64,000 nt of DNA from a bacterium (GTDB lineage: Bacteria; Bacillota; Bacilli; Lactobacillales; Streptococcaceae). The notes beneath the pieces were generated by a model, which had not been told where the DNA came from, ran no database searches, and worked only from the letters and a program-made list of their open reading frames with translations. Below, piece by piece: positions 48,696 to 58,492 of the stretch. Made by a program: the position numbers and the translations under genes. The stretch covers positions 1 to 64,000 of the forward strand of contig CAJNCS010000002.1 in the NCBI GenBank assembly GCA_905221325.1. Reading direction: 5' to 3'. Positions within the stretch are counted from its first letter, which is position 1, and every line of letters begins with the position of its first letter.

Positions 48696-49223
48696 ATGGC
48701 AATTGAAAACTATATGCCAGATTTTGCTGTGGAAGCAGTTTATGATCTGACAGTCCCAAGCCTGCAGGCGCAGGGAATCAAGGCTGTTTTGGTCGATTTG
48801 GACAATACCCTCATTGCTTGGAACAACCCTGACGGGACTCCAGAAATGAAGCAATGGCTACATGACCTCCGTGACGCGGGCATTCGCATCATCGTGGTCT
48901 CAAATAACACCAAAAAACGAGTTCAACGTGCAGTTGAGAAATTTGGGATTGATTACGTTTATTGGGCCTTGAAGCCTTTCACATTTGGGATAGACCGTGC
49001 CATGAAGGAATTCCACTATGAGAAAAATGAAGTGGTCATGGTTGGCGACCAACTTATGACGGATATTCGTGCAGCGCACCGTGCAGGTATTCGCTCGATT
49101 TTAGTCAAACCCTTGGTTCAACACGACTCCATCAAAACGCAGATTAACCGAGCTCGTGAGCGCCGTGTCATGCGCAAAATCACTGAAAAGTACGGACCGA
49201 TTACATATAAAAAAGGAATTTAA
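48696..49223 (+). CDS. yqeG: YqeG family HAD phosphatase
   Basis: A HAD IIIA phosphatase of 175 residues from the ATG at 48696 (AAAAAGGAG upstream). Motif I is VLVDLDNTLIAW with the two aspartates, motif II is IIVVSNNTKKR, and motif III/IV is MVGDQLMTDIRAA near 115. In B. subtilis and others it is fixed next to yqeH (ribosome assembly GTPase); related to PGP phosphatase of mitochondria, GEP4. Substrate in streptococci is unknown. It is 2 nt upstream of yqeH. Confidence 0.9.
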   Translation: MAIENYMPDFAVEAVYDLTVPSLQAQGIKAVLVDLDNTLIAWNNPDGTPEMKQWLHDLRDAGIRIIVVSNNTKKRVQRAVEKFGIDYVYWALKPFTFGIDRAMKEFHYEKNEVVMVGDQLMTDIRAAHRAGIRSILVKPLVQHDSIKTQINRARERRVMRKITEKYGPITYKKGI

Positions 49224-49225
49224 CT

Positions 49226-50332
49226 ATGGAAGAAATTCTCTGTATTGGTTGTGGAGCAACCATTCAGACGACAGACAAGGCTGGTCTTGGATTTACCCCC
49301 CAGTCGGCACTCGAAAAAGGTTTGGAGACAGGCGAAGTCTATTGTCAACGCTGTTTCCGTCTCCGCCACTACAATGAAATCACAGATGTCCAGTTGACGG
49401 ACGATGATTTTCTCAAACTCTTGCACGAGGTGGGAGACAGTGATGCCTTGGTGGTCAATGTCATTGATATCTTTGACTTTAATGGCTCTGTTATTCCAGG
49501 CTTACCACGCTTTGTATCGGGCAATGATGTCCTCTTGGTGGGAAATAAAAAAGATATCCTGCCCAAGTCAGTTAAGCCGAGCAAGATTAGCCAGTGGCTC
49601 ATGGAACGTGCCCACGAAGAAGGGCTTCGTCCTGTGGATGTCGTCCTGACTTCAGCCCAAAACAAACATGCCATTAGGGAAGTCATTGACAAAATCGAGC
49701 ACTACCGTAAGGGCCGCGATGTCTACGTAGTTGGGGTAACCAACGTTGGAAAGTCAACCCTTATCAACGCCATTATCCAAGAAATCACAGGTGACCAAAA
49801 TGTCATCACGACTTCGCGTTTCCCAGGGACAACCTTGGACAAGATCGAGATTCCGCTTGACGACGGATCTTATATCTACGATACACCAGGGATTATCCAC
49901 CGCCACCAGATGGCCCACTACTTGACGGCTAAAAATCTCAAGTATGTCAGCCCTAAAAAGGAAATCAAGCCCAAAACCTATCAGCTTAACCCTGAACAAA
50001 CCCTGTTTCTAGGTGGTTTGGGACGATTTGACTTCATTTCAGGAGAAAAGCAAGGTTTCACAGCCTTCTTTGACAATGAACTCAAACTCCACCGTACCAA
50101 GCTTGAAGGCGCTAGTGCCTTTTATGACAAGCACCTCGGAACCCTCCTCACACCACCTAACAATAAGGAAAAAGAAGATTTCCCAAAACTAGTCCAGCAT
50201 GTATTTAATATCAAGGACAAGACTGATCTAGTCATCTCAGGTCTGGGCTGGATCCGCGTAACAGGCACCGCCAAAGTCGCCGTCTGGGCACCAGAAGGCG
50301 TCGCCGTCGTCACACGAAAAGCAATCATTTAA
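49226..50332 (+). CDS. yqeH: YqeH, circularly permuted GTPase for 30S assembly
   Basis: A 368-residue GTPase with its G motifs in permuted order: G4 (VGNKKDILPKS) near residue 110 precedes G1 (GVTNVGKSTLINAI) near 175 and G3 (DTPGI) near 220. The N-terminal zinc finger is CIGCG with CQRCFRLRHYN about 30 residues later. A C-terminal treble-clef-like RNA-binding domain follows. It is needed for small-subunit maturation. A palindromic element and 213 nt separate it from yhbY. Confidence 0.94.
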   Translation: MEEILCIGCGATIQTTDKAGLGFTPQSALEKGLETGEVYCQRCFRLRHYNEITDVQLTDDDFLKLLHEVGDSDALVVNVIDIFDFNGSVIPGLPRFVSGNDVLLVGNKKDILPKSVKPSKISQWLMERAHEEGLRPVDVVLTSAQNKHAIREVIDKIEHYRKGRDVYVVGVTNVGKSTLINAIIQEITGDQNVITTSRFPGTTLDKIEIPLDDGSYIYDTPGIIHRHQMAHYLTAKNLKYVSPKKEIKPKTYQLNPEQTLFLGGLGRFDFISGEKQGFTAFFDNELKLHRTKLEGASAFYDKHLGTLLTPPNNKEKEDFPKLVQHVFNIKDKTDLVISGLGWIRVTGTAKVAVWAPEGVAVVTRKAII

Positions 50333-50387
50333 ACACAGAAAGGAAAGGGTTGTCTGGATTAGGGCGAGCTCTGCGAGCCTATAACGA

Positions 50388-50520
50388 ATACTTTTCGCCG
50401 TGGTGTCAGTTGGTACAAGGAGTTGTACCAACTGCGGAAAATTTGAGACCTTAGGCTCAAATTTTAGTCATGAAAGTCCGAAGGACTTTGCTGACGTCCG
50501 TCACCACTTCAGAAAAGTAT
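50388..50520. repeat. 133-bp three-hairpin palindromic element between yqeH and yhbY
   Basis: The outer arms are ATACTTTTC (50388-50396) and GAAAAGTAT (50512-50520), continued by GTGGTG (50400) and CACCAC (50502). Inside lie three hairpins: AGTTGGTACA/TGTACCAACT (50408-50433), AAAATTTGAG/CTCAAATTTT (50438-50465) and AAAGTCC/GGACTTT (50473-50489). The layout is clover-like and resembles the small mobile repeats of mitis-group streptococci (BOX, RUP, SPRITE), but I cannot match it firmly to one. The rest of the 50333-50545 gap shows only a small GCGAGC/GCGAGC repeat. Confidence 0.8.
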
Positions 50521-50545
50521 AAAAAGAAACTCTTTTAAAGAAATT

Positions 50546-50857
50546 ATGTCATTAACATCGAAACAACGTGCCTTCCTCAACAGTCAGGCACATACCCTCA
50601 AACCCATCATTCAAATCGGGAAAAATGGTCTCAACGACCAAATCAAAACCAGCGTCCGTCAAGCTCTTGATGCTCGCGAATTGATCAAGGTTACACTCTT
50701 ACAAAACACAGATGAAAACATCCACGAAGTAGCTGAAATTTTAGAAGAAGAAATCGGTGCGGATACTGTCCAAAAAATCGGACGCATCTTGATCTTGTTT
50801 AAACAATCCAGCAAGAAAGAAAATCGCAAGATTTCCAAGAAAGTCAAAGAAATCTAA
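50546..50857 (+). CDS. yhbY: YhbY (CRS1-YhbY) RNA-binding protein
   Basis: A 103-residue single-domain CRM protein that binds pre-50S ribosomes. SLTSKQRAFLNSQAHTLKPIIQIGKNGLND at the start carries the GxxG RNA-binding loop (GKNG). VTLLQNTDENIHEVAEILEEEIGADTVQKIGRILILF continues the domain, and the tail is basic. It belongs to the yqeG-yqeH-yhbY-nadD cluster. Confidence 0.93.
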   Translation: MSLTSKQRAFLNSQAHTLKPIIQIGKNGLNDQIKTSVRQALDARELIKVTLLQNTDENIHEVAEILEEEIGADTVQKIGRILILFKQSSKKENRKISKKVKEI

Positions 50858-50907
50858 AACCTACTCCAAACAACTGTTTTTACAGAGAATTAAAGGAAGA
50901 CGAGCCT

Positions 50908-51537
50908 ATGGCAATCGAATTATTGACTCCCTTTACCAAAGTAGAGTTGGAGCCAGAAATCAAGGAGAAAAAACGCAAACAAGTTGGGATTTTAGGGGGA
51001 AATTTCAACCCTGTTCACAATGCCCATCTTGTTGTGGCGGACCAAGTACGACAACAGTTGGGACTGGACCAGGTCCTGCTTATGCCCGAATGCCAACCAC
51101 CTCATGTAGATAAAAAGGAAACCATCCCCGAGCACCATAGGCTCAAGATGCTTGAGTTGGCGATTGAGGGAATTGAAGGCTTAGCCATTGAAACCATTGA
51201 GTTAGAGCGCAAGGGCATTTCCTACACCTACGACACCATGAAGATTTTGACAGAGCAACATCCAGATACGGATTATTACTTCATTATCGGGGCTGATATG
51301 GTGGACTATCTGCCTAAGTGGTACCGAATTGATGAGCTGGTCGACATGGTTCAGTTTGTGGGGGTTCAGCGCCCACGCTACAAGGCTGGAACTTCTTACC
51401 CAGTTATCTGGGTGGATGTGCCTCTCATGGATATCTCATCTAGCATGGTGCGTGACTTCATTGCCCAAGGACGGAAGCCAAACTTTCTCCTACCTCAGCC
51501 GGTACTAGACTACATTGAGAAGGAGGGGCTCTACTGA
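50908..51537 (+). CDS. nadD: Nicotinate-nucleotide adenylyltransferase
   Basis: Makes deamido-NAD from nicotinate mononucleotide and ATP. It has 209 residues: after about 25 extra N-terminal residues comes [21 protein letters not shown] with the HxGH-like VHNAH, then [30 protein letters not shown] and the [16 protein letters not shown] motif (SSTxxR-like) near 180. The stop overlaps the yqeK ATG by one base. AGGAAGACG precedes the start. Confidence 0.94.
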   Translation: MAIELLTPFTKVELEPEIKEKKRKQVGILGGNFNPVHNAHLVVADQVRQQLGLDQVLLMPECQPPHVDKKETIPEHHRLKMLELAIEGIEGLAIETIELERKGISYTYDTMKILTEQHPDTDYYFIIGADMVDYLPKWYRIDELVDMVQFVGVQRPRYKAGTSYPVIWVDVPLMDISSSMVRDFIAQGRKPNFLLPQPVLDYIEKEGLY

Positions 51538-52130
51538 TGGACTATCAAGACTATATCAACTGCTCTCGTGAGGCTTTGTTGGAAAAAATGGCAGAGCTTC
51601 TACCCGAAAAACGTTTAACCCATTGTTTGGGGGTGGAGAGTGCAGCCATAGAACTGGCCCAGCGATTTGGAGTAGATGCCGAGAAGGCAGGATTAGCAGG
51701 CCTTCTTCATGACTATGCTAAAAAGCTGTCAGATCAGGAATTTCTAGACTTGATTGACCGTTATCAGCTAGACCCTGACCTTAAAAACTGGGGCAATAAT
51801 GTCTGGCATGGGATGGTTGGCATCTACAAGATTCAAGAAGATTTGAATTTGCAAGACCCTGAAATCCTGCGAGCTATTGAAATCCATACAGTCGGGGCTG
51901 GTCAGATGACTGATCTTGATAAGGTTATCTACGTCGCAGACTATATCGAGCATAATCGCGCCTTTCCAGGGGTAGATGTGGCGCGTGAGATTGCTGAGCG
52001 ATCCCTCAATAAGGCAGTGGCCTACGAAACAGCTCGTACCGTGGAGCATCTAGCTCATCAGGGATTCCCTATCTATCCCCAAACCCTTGAAACCTATAAC
52101 GCCTTTGTGCACTATTTGAAAGAGGACTAA
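51537..52130 (+). CDS. yqeK: YqeK, HD-domain diadenosine tetraphosphate hydrolase
   Basis: An HD-superfamily hydrolase of 197 residues that splits Ap4A symmetrically into two ADP in related bacteria. The metal motif is [15 protein letters not shown], then [15 protein letters not shown] (HD) near residue 60, WHGMVGIY near 90 and [31 protein letters not shown] near 118-145. It is translationally coupled to nadD and directly followed by rsfS (adjacent stop and ATG). Confidence 0.93.
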   Translation: MDYQDYINCSREALLEKMAELLPEKRLTHCLGVESAAIELAQRFGVDAEKAGLAGLLHDYAKKLSDQEFLDLIDRYQLDPDLKNWGNNVWHGMVGIYKIQEDLNLQDPEILRAIEIHTVGAGQMTDLDKVIYVADYIEHNRAFPGVDVAREIAERSLNKAVAYETARTVEHLAHQGFPIYPQTLETYNAFVHYLKED

Positions 52131-52582
<452 letters not shown>

Positions 52583-52909
52583 GCGTTACAATTGAACTCA
52601 GTTGTAGTCAACTGGGTTTCTTTGCTTATTTTAAAAGAAATTGATGGAAAGGTGAGGGCGTCGTGTTTTGTTCATTTCAGAATTGAACACGAGCTAAAAG
52701 CTGCGAGAAAAAGATAAACTTCCTTTGTATCTGACGATACAGCAGAAAGTTTCCTATTTTCTCCTTGCTTTTAACGCTCTTTGTATCTTAGAAAGGATTT
52801 GAACCCGTCCTGTAATCGTCGGAAAATAGATAGCTTAGTCTTGAATCAGGATCCTAAGTCCAAGCTCCTAATTTTCATTCCGATTACGGGCGGACTTGGT
52901 ATCATGACT
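52583..52909. other. Gene-free stretch with further hairpins before the methyltransferase gene
   Basis: No convincing gene is seen. Hairpins include AACTCAGTTG/CAACTGGGTT (52595-52618), a TGTTCA/TGAACA pair around 52670-52690, and a stem around TGTATC/GATAC (52726-52740) extended by AAACT and AGTTT. A long imperfect hairpin spans about 52803-52895, its arms built around CCTGTAATCG and CGATTACGGG with AGCTTAG and CTAAGTCCAAGCT inside. This looks like one or more decayed small palindromic elements. Confidence 0.5.
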
Positions 52910-53650
52910 ATGGCAACTTATGAAACCTTTGCGGCTGTTTACGATGCTGTGATGGATGATAGTTTATACGATAAATGGACGGATTTTTCGCTGCGTCATT
53001 TGCCTAAGACCAAGGAGAGAAAGAAGCTTTTGGAATTGGCTTGTGGAACAGGCATCCAGTCTGTGCGCTTTTCTCAGGCTGGTTTTGATGTGACAGGACT
53101 TGACTTGAGCGCGGATATGCTGAAGATTGCGGAGAGGAGAGCTGCTTCAGCCAAGCAAAAGATTGATTTTATTGAAGGCAATATGCTAGATTTGTCCAAG
53201 GCTGGTCAATATGATTTTGTCACTTGCTATTCGGACTCTATCTGCTACATGCAGGATGAGGTGAAGGTAGGAGACGTCTTTAAGGAAGTGTATAATGCCC
53301 TCAATGAAGACGGAGTATTCATCTTTGACGTGCATTCGACCTACCAGACAGATGAGGTTTTTCCAGGCTATTCCTACCATGAAAATGCGGAAGATTTTGC
53401 CATGCTTTGGGATACCTATGAGGACGAAGCTCCTCACTCCATCGTGCATGAGTTGACCTTCTTTCTCAAGGAAGCGGACGGTTCCTTTAGTCGCCACGAT
53501 GAAGTGCATGAGGAGCGGACCTATGAGGTCTTGACCTATGATATTTTGCTGGAACAGGCTGGTTTCAAGTCCTTCAAACTCTATGCGGACTTTGAGGACA
53601 AGGAGCCGACAGAGACAAGTACCCGTTGGTTTTTCGTCGCGCAGAAGTAG
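52910..53650 (+). CDS. SAM-dependent class I methyltransferase
   Basis: A 246-residue methyltransferase starting MATYETFAAVYDAVMDDSLY at the ATG at 52910; an ATG six bases earlier is also possible, and the longer open frame before it has no start signal. The SAM-binding motif I is LLELACGTGIQSVRFSQAGF near residue 40-58, motif II is VTGLDLSADML, and YDFVTCYSDSICYM is near 100. The cluster yqeK-rsfS-methyltransferase-tmcAL is conserved in streptococci, hinting at an RNA or translation substrate, but the target is unknown. The gene lies 9 nt before tmcAL. Confidence 0.85.
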   Translation: MATYETFAAVYDAVMDDSLYDKWTDFSLRHLPKTKERKKLLELACGTGIQSVRFSQAGFDVTGLDLSADMLKIAERRAASAKQKIDFIEGNMLDLSKAGQYDFVTCYSDSICYMQDEVKVGDVFKEVYNALNEDGVFIFDVHSTYQTDEVFPGYSYHENAEDFAMLWDTYEDEAPHSIVHELTFFLKEADGSFSRHDEVHEERTYEVLTYDILLEQAGFKSFKLYADFEDKEPTETSTRWFFVAQK

Positions 53651-53659
53651 GAGAACATC

Positions 53660-54757
53660 ATGACCATCACAGGTATTATCGCGGAGTTTAATCCTTTTCA
53701 TAATGGGCACAAATACCTGCTGGATCAGGCGGAGGGACTGAAAATTGTGGCCATGTCTGGGAATTTCATGCAGAGAGGCGAGCTCGCTATCGTGGACAAG
53801 TGGACACGAGCCCAGATGGCGCTGGAAAATGGAGCGGATCTAGTAGTGGAATTGCCCTTTTTAGTCAGTGTTCAGGCGGCGGATTTCTTTGGCCAAGGGG
53901 CTGTGGATATCTTGGCTCGGTTGGGCATTGATAGTCTCGCTTTTGGGACAGAAGAAGTTTTAGATTATCAAAAAATCGCTGACTTATACACAGAACAAGG
54001 TAGTGAGATGGAGAAATTTGTGGAAAATCTGCCTGATTCCCTCTCCTATCCTCAAAAAACCCAAGCCATGTGGAAGGAATTTGCAGGTCTTGATTTTTCA
54101 GGCAATACCCCCAATCATGTCCTTGCTCTAGCTTATGCCAAGGCAATTGCAGGACGAAACATCAAAGTTCATCCAATTCAACGCCAGGGCGCGGGTTACC
54201 ATTCTGTAGATAAGGATGTGGACTTTGCTTCAGCGACAGCTATCCGCCAGCATCAATCAGACAAAGATTTCTTAGACCGTTTTATGCCTTCTCTTGCCCT
54301 CTTTGAGCAGGCTAGTAAGGTGAGCTGGGATGACTATTTTCCCTTGCTCCGCTATCAAATTTTGTCAAATCAAGACCTAACGACCATCTATCAGGTCAAT
54401 CAAGAAATGGCTGTGCGCATCAAGGAAGCTATCAAGACGGCTCAGTCTGTTGACGAATTGGTCGAGGCAGTTGCCACCAAACGCTACACCAAGGCGCGTG
54501 TCAGACGCCTCTTGACTTATATCTTGGTGCAAGCCAGAGAAAGTGACTTGCCAGACAGCATCCATGTCCTTGGATTTACCGAAAAAGGCAGACAACACCT
54601 CAAATCTCTGAAAGACCAAGTCCAACTAGTCAGCCGAATTGGTAAAGAACCTTGGGATGCCATGACCCAAAAAGCAGACCAGATTTACCAACTAGGGAAT
54701 CCAGGTATAGCAGAGCAGAATTTCGGCAGAGTACCCATTAGAATAGAATCAAACTAA
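53660..54757 (+). CDS. tmcAL: tRNA(Met) cytidine acetate ligase TmcAL
   Basis: A 365-residue nucleotidyltransferase-fold enzyme (YlbM family) that activates acetate to acetyladenylate and acetylates the wobble cytidine of elongator tRNA-Met. Motifs are [24 protein letters not shown] at the start with the HxGH-type [29 protein letters not shown] near 30-55, and SATAIRQH near 190. The C-terminal helical domain binds tRNA. Directly follows the methyltransferase gene and ends in the first of two similar terminators. Confidence 0.92.
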   Translation: MTITGIIAEFNPFHNGHKYLLDQAEGLKIVAMSGNFMQRGELAIVDKWTRAQMALENGADLVVELPFLVSVQAADFFGQGAVDILARLGIDSLAFGTEEVLDYQKIADLYTEQGSEMEKFVENLPDSLSYPQKTQAMWKEFAGLDFSGNTPNHVLALAYAKAIAGRNIKVHPIQRQGAGYHSVDKDVDFASATAIRQHQSDKDFLDRFMPSLALFEQASKVSWDDYFPLLRYQILSNQDLTTIYQVNQEMAVRIKEAIKTAQSVDELVEAVATKRYTKARVRRLLTYILVQARESDLPDSIHVLGFTEKGRQHLKSLKDQVQLVSRIGKEPWDAMTQKADQIYQLGNPGIAEQNFGRVPIRIESN

Positions 54758-54791
54758 GTCTACTGAAAGGTAGGCTTTTTTAGAAGATTTT
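54755..54791 (+). terminator. Terminator after tmcAL, left copy of a repeat flanking yefM-yoeB
   Basis: TAAGTCTACTGAAAGGTAGG then CTTTTTT forms a short stem with a T run. Almost the same sequence occurs after yoeB at 55400-55439. Confidence 0.75.
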
Positions 54792-54817
54792 CGAATAAAT
54801 AGATAGAAAAGAAAAAT

Positions 54818-54861
54818 CTTGTACAAGTTCCTGACAATTTCTTTCTTTTCGTGTATAATAG
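54818..54861 (+). promoter_or_regulatory. yefM-yoeB promoter and probable YefM operator
   Basis: CTTGTACAAG (54818-54827) is a perfect palindrome with the TGTACA core known as the YefM binding hexamer. CTGACA (54831-54836) and TATAAT (54856-54861), 19 bp apart, form the likely promoter just downstream. Autorepression by YefM and YefM-YoeB is expected. Confidence 0.7.
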
Positions 54862-54891
54862 TGGAAAAGAGGTAAAACGAGGTATGGTTAT

Positions 54892-55144
54892 GGAAGCAGT
54901 TCTTTACTCAACATTCCGAAATCATTTAAAGGACTACATGAAGAAGGTAAACGATGAATTTGAGCCTTTAACGGTGGTCAATAAAAATCCAGATGAGGAT
55001 ATTGTAGTCCTTTCAAAGAGCGAATGGGACAGTATTCAGGAAACCCTGAGAATCGCTCAGAACAAGGAACTTTCTGACAAGGTCTTGCGAGGAATGGCTC
55101 AAGTTCGTGCTGGAAGCACTCAGGTACATGTGATTGAGGAGTGA
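54892..55144 (+). CDS. yefM: YefM antitoxin (Phd/YefM family)
   Basis: An 83-residue antitoxin. MEAVLYSTFRNHLKDYMKKV is the Phd-type N-terminal DNA-binding and dimer region; VVLSKSEWDSIQETL is typical. The acidic/flexible C-terminus (VRAGSTQVHVIEE) neutralises the toxin. The ATG at 54892 is preferred because GAGGT lies 6 nt before it; an ATG two codons upstream is also in frame. It represses its own operon. It is 3 nt upstream of yoeB. The same chromosomal pair exists in pneumococcus near rny. Confidence 0.92.
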
Positions 55145-55147
55145 GAA

Positions 55148-55402
55148 ATGCTACTCAAGTTTACAGAAGATGCCTGGGCGGATTATTGCTATTGGCAAAA
55201 CCAAGATAAGAATACATTAAAGAGAATCAATAAATTAATCAAGGATATTCAACGCGATCCTTTTGTAGGAATTGGTAAACCAGAACCACTCAAGTATGAC
55301 TACCAAGGAGCTTGGTCACGTCGCATTGATGCAGAAAATCGCTTGATTTATATGATAGATGGGGATAGCGTGGCTTTCTTGTCCTTCAAAGATCACTACT
55401 AA
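55148..55402 (+). CDS. yoeB: YoeB mRNA endonuclease toxin
   Basis: An 84-residue RelE-superfamily toxin that cuts mRNA on the ribosome. Visible family residues are FTEDAWADYCYWQNQDKNTLKRINKLIKDI at the start, then GKPEPLKYDYQGAWSRRIDAENRLIYMI, and the end with catalytic-region His-Tyr (FKDHY), where the Glu (in AENR), Arg and His needed for cleavage are all present. The length is normal, so the toxin appears intact. Neutralised by YefM. Confidence 0.93.
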   Translation: MLLKFTEDAWADYCYWQNQDKNTLKRINKLIKDIQRDPFVGIGKPEPLKYDYQGAWSRRIDAENRLIYMIDGDSVAFLSFKDHY

Positions 55403-55439
55403 GCCTACTGAAAAGTGGGCTTTTTATTTTAGAAATTTT
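55400..55439 (+). terminator. Terminator after yoeB, right copy of the flanking repeat
   Basis: AGCCTACT (55402-55409) pairs with AGTGGGCT (55414-55421) around GAAA, followed by a T run. It closely resembles the terminator after tmcAL at 54755-54791. Confidence 0.8.
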
Positions 55440-55745
55440 AGTTAGCAGATTGAAGATAAAATTTTTTGGAGAATGACAGACTTCCTAAGTTAAAAAATCA
55501 GTGAAAAATTTTAGTATAATAACTAGATTCTTGTCCCTTGAATCCGCTTTATAACTCTTATTTTGTGGTATAATGAAGAAAATTGTTAATATTAAAAATC
55601 ATAAATTGAATATAAAAGACAAACAGATTTTTATATTTATAAACAATGATAAACCCTTATTTATGATTATATAACAGAAAAGAAGAAAATTTCGAAGGAT
55701 AATTTGTATTTAGATAATACAAGCTAATGATAGGATGGTTCAAAT
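55440..55745. other. AT-rich leader region of the SIR2 gene
   Basis: No gene is seen in this very AT-rich stretch. Two TATAAT boxes occur, at 55515-55520 and at 55569-55574; the latter has TGG directly before it and is a good extended -10. The leader to the SIR2 ATG would be about 165 nt. No clear ribosome binding site beyond AGGATGG precedes the ATG. Confidence 0.5.
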
Positions 55746-58492
55746 ATGGAAGAAAATTATAACTTATCTATAACTCAACTAAAGAATTCTATTAAAGAAA
55801 ATTCTTTAATTTTGTTTGTCGGTGCAGGGATTTCAGCAAATTCTAATTTACCAACTTGGGGCGAATTGATTCAATCATTAAAAAAAGAGTTGAACTTACC
55901 AGAAGAAAGAACAGATAGTCCTCTGAGAATTGCACAGTATTATTATGATACTTTTGGGAACAATCAGTACACAAAAAAGATAGAAGAAATTTTCTTTAAG
56001 AGGGGATTAAGTAAACCAAATGAGTTACATAAATTAATAGAAAAAATAGCACCAAAACATATTATTCAACAAACTATGATTCACTTCTGGAGAGTCAGTT
56101 TGAAAGTGGTTTGTTAAAATACAATGTAGTAGCTGAAGATAAAGACATCCCCTATACGAGTTCGGAAAGATACTTGATTAAAATGCATGGAGACTTCAGT
56201 AAGAAAAATATTGTTTTGAAAGAAGAAGATTATTTGGACTATCCTTTGAACTTCCCAATGATTTCTACTTTAATCCAGTCATTGATAATGAATCATACTT
56301 TATTATTTGTGGGGTATTCTCTAAGTGATTCGACTTTTAATTCAATTTTTAGAATGATTCAAAATACATTTAAATTGGATGCTAAATTTGCCTATTTTTA
56401 TACACCTGAAGAAACTTCCATGATTATTAGAGAGTATTATAAGAAACAAGGCATTATCATTGTTTCTAACGAAACTTCTTCAGTTGAAGAAACGGACAAT
56501 CAGCACCAAAAGTATTTTAGTACAAAGAGATTTTTAGAAATTCTTGCTGAAAATAGGAATATCACGGTAAAGAATGCTGAAGATTTATGGAATCAACTTG
56601 CTTTTTTAGATAGACTTAGTTTTATTGATGCGAAAGATTTTTCTAGATATTCTGCTTTAAAGAAAAGGGCTTTAAACTGGGATGATGAATATCGCTGGTT
56701 TGGAAATAATCAATTAAGGTTTGAAATTGATGGTCATGAAGAATTACGAAATATGGTATATAAAAAATCTTTATTAAACCGGTTTCTAGATATGGATATT
56801 GATGAACCTAGAGATTTAGAGGGGAATCGCTTCTTAAGTGAGGCTTTTAAGTTGTATAAAGAAAAACAATATTCTTTAGCAAAAGCAAAGTTTAGAGAGT
56901 TAGCGAATATAGCATTTCGTCAAAAAGACTATTTTAATTTCCTTGTGTGTGAGTTTAATTTCAAGCATATTCCAATGCATCGATTTGATGATGGAAAAGA
57001 ATTTAGATATGCTAAACCTTTATATGATGGAGAGTTAAGTGAACTAACGGAACAAATTATTAACTCGGTTACAGGTGATGAGAAAAAAATTATAGAATAT
57101 TTTAGAGATTCTATCCTCAACCTTAATTTTCTATATAGAAAATTAGAAGCTATTAATGAACTATTTGATAAAATTCGTGAAGAGCATGAAAACTATAGAA
57201 GAGGAGGATGGTCTGATAATAATCATCTCTTTAATGCGGAGTTTACAATAAAAAATCTTTATAACTTTTTAAAATTAAATTGTTTATGTGTTGAACATTA
57301 TAAGATTTATAAATCAATCATTAATAGATATTTAGAAATATTATTACTCAGTTATGATAATTCATATGTAAATCCTGAGGCAAGTATTTTCGATAGAACA
57401 GCCTCTTGGCTTAAAAATCTTGATTTGGATGATGTTCAATTAATTCTGCCGAGTATAGATTTTAAGATTGTAAATTTATATTTTAGAAACTATTCATTTA
57501 GCAAAATAAAAGTTACTGAGGAAGCGAAAGACTACTTGTTGAATCGAATTGCTTATCTTCAAGAAAGACTTGAAATTACTGAAGATGAAAACCTCCGAGA
57601 ACTTAAAAATATACTAACTTTTCTTCCTCTTGTTGATGATATTGACATAGAAAGAGTAATAGATATTTTAAATACTCAAACACTGTATTATAATTGGAGA
57701 GAGGAAGTTAGGGGACTTATTAAAATAGTTCTCGCCAATATGGATGCTATTGATAAAAATTCATTGAAATCTAAGATAATTGGGATTGTAAATAAACATT
57801 TAAATGAAATTTTGGAAAAAAATTTTTCGTTATATTATTCAATGTATCCACTCTATTCGCAGTTACTAGAATACTGCTCAACTGATCAGGAAACTGCAAT
57901 AATAGTACTCGAAAAATTTAATACAGATATTTTAAGAATAAAATATAAAAATGATGATGTAAAAAGTATTGTAGAATATTCTGATTTGATATGCCACTTT
58001 TTTAAGTATTTTGAAGAGGATGTTAAAGATGATATTCTAGATACTCTAAAAGCTTATGAAGAATCAGAGAACATTATTTACTACAAAGTAATTGATCTGA
58101 TGAGTTCGAATGTCTATGATTTTCCTCAGATACAAAATAAAATCTACCATCATTTGATTAAAAGAATTAATGATAAAAGAGACGAGGGGGTTAAAACTTT
58201 CCCAGACCCAAGAGAAAAATCTGTATCAGATTTATACAACTTAAGTAGAAAAGGATATTTTTCTGATTTTGAGATTTTAAAAGATATTGAAGAAGATATT
58301 CAAGGTCTTTATCCTGAAGTAGATTGGACCTGGTTCCATGATAGAAGTGATGATGTTATCCATCGTCTATTAGAACATAGAACTCCAATTATTATTAAAA
58401 CGCTATTTTCAAAAAATGAAGAAGATAATAAATTGATTGATGAGTATATTTTAAAAGCTGTTGAAGAGGATAAACTAATATTTAAGAAATAA
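55746..58492 (+). pseudogene. SIR2-domain protein, candidate anti-phage gene, frameshifted
   Basis: Two frames together encode a SIR2 (sirtuin-like NADase) domain and a long helical C-terminus. The first (55746-56117) begins with ITQLKNSIKENSLILFVGAGIS, whose GAGIS (residues 26-30) binds NAD. The second (open to 58492) continues the domain with the catalytic His in IKMHGDF and the LLFVGYSLSDSTFN motif. The break falls at 56066/56067: reading one base back gives ISTNYDS, the conserved TNYD site, so one base has been lost (TTT or TAC reduced). Repair would give about 915 residues. The roughly 650-residue C-terminus resembles helical repeats of defence sirtuins such as DSR-type proteins, but I cannot assign a subtype. 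It is much more AT-rich than its neighbours, as if acquired. It follows yefM-yoeB and precedes rny. Sequencing error is possible. Confidence 0.8.

Noticed and set aside
50388..50520. Naming the palindromic element BOX or RUP
   Set aside because: Only the ATACT-like ends resemble BOX and the internal hairpins do not match boxA, boxB or boxC as I recall them.
52795..52805. GGATTTGAACC, resembling the complement of a tRNA T-loop
   Set aside because: The adjoining sequence forms neither the T stem, anticodon arm nor acceptor stem on either strand; it belongs to an imperfect hairpin.
56067..56117. Programmed ribosomal frameshift in the SIR2 gene
   Set aside because: The site ATTATTCAACAAAC lacks a slippery heptamer and no downstream stimulator is evident, so a plain one-base loss is simpler.
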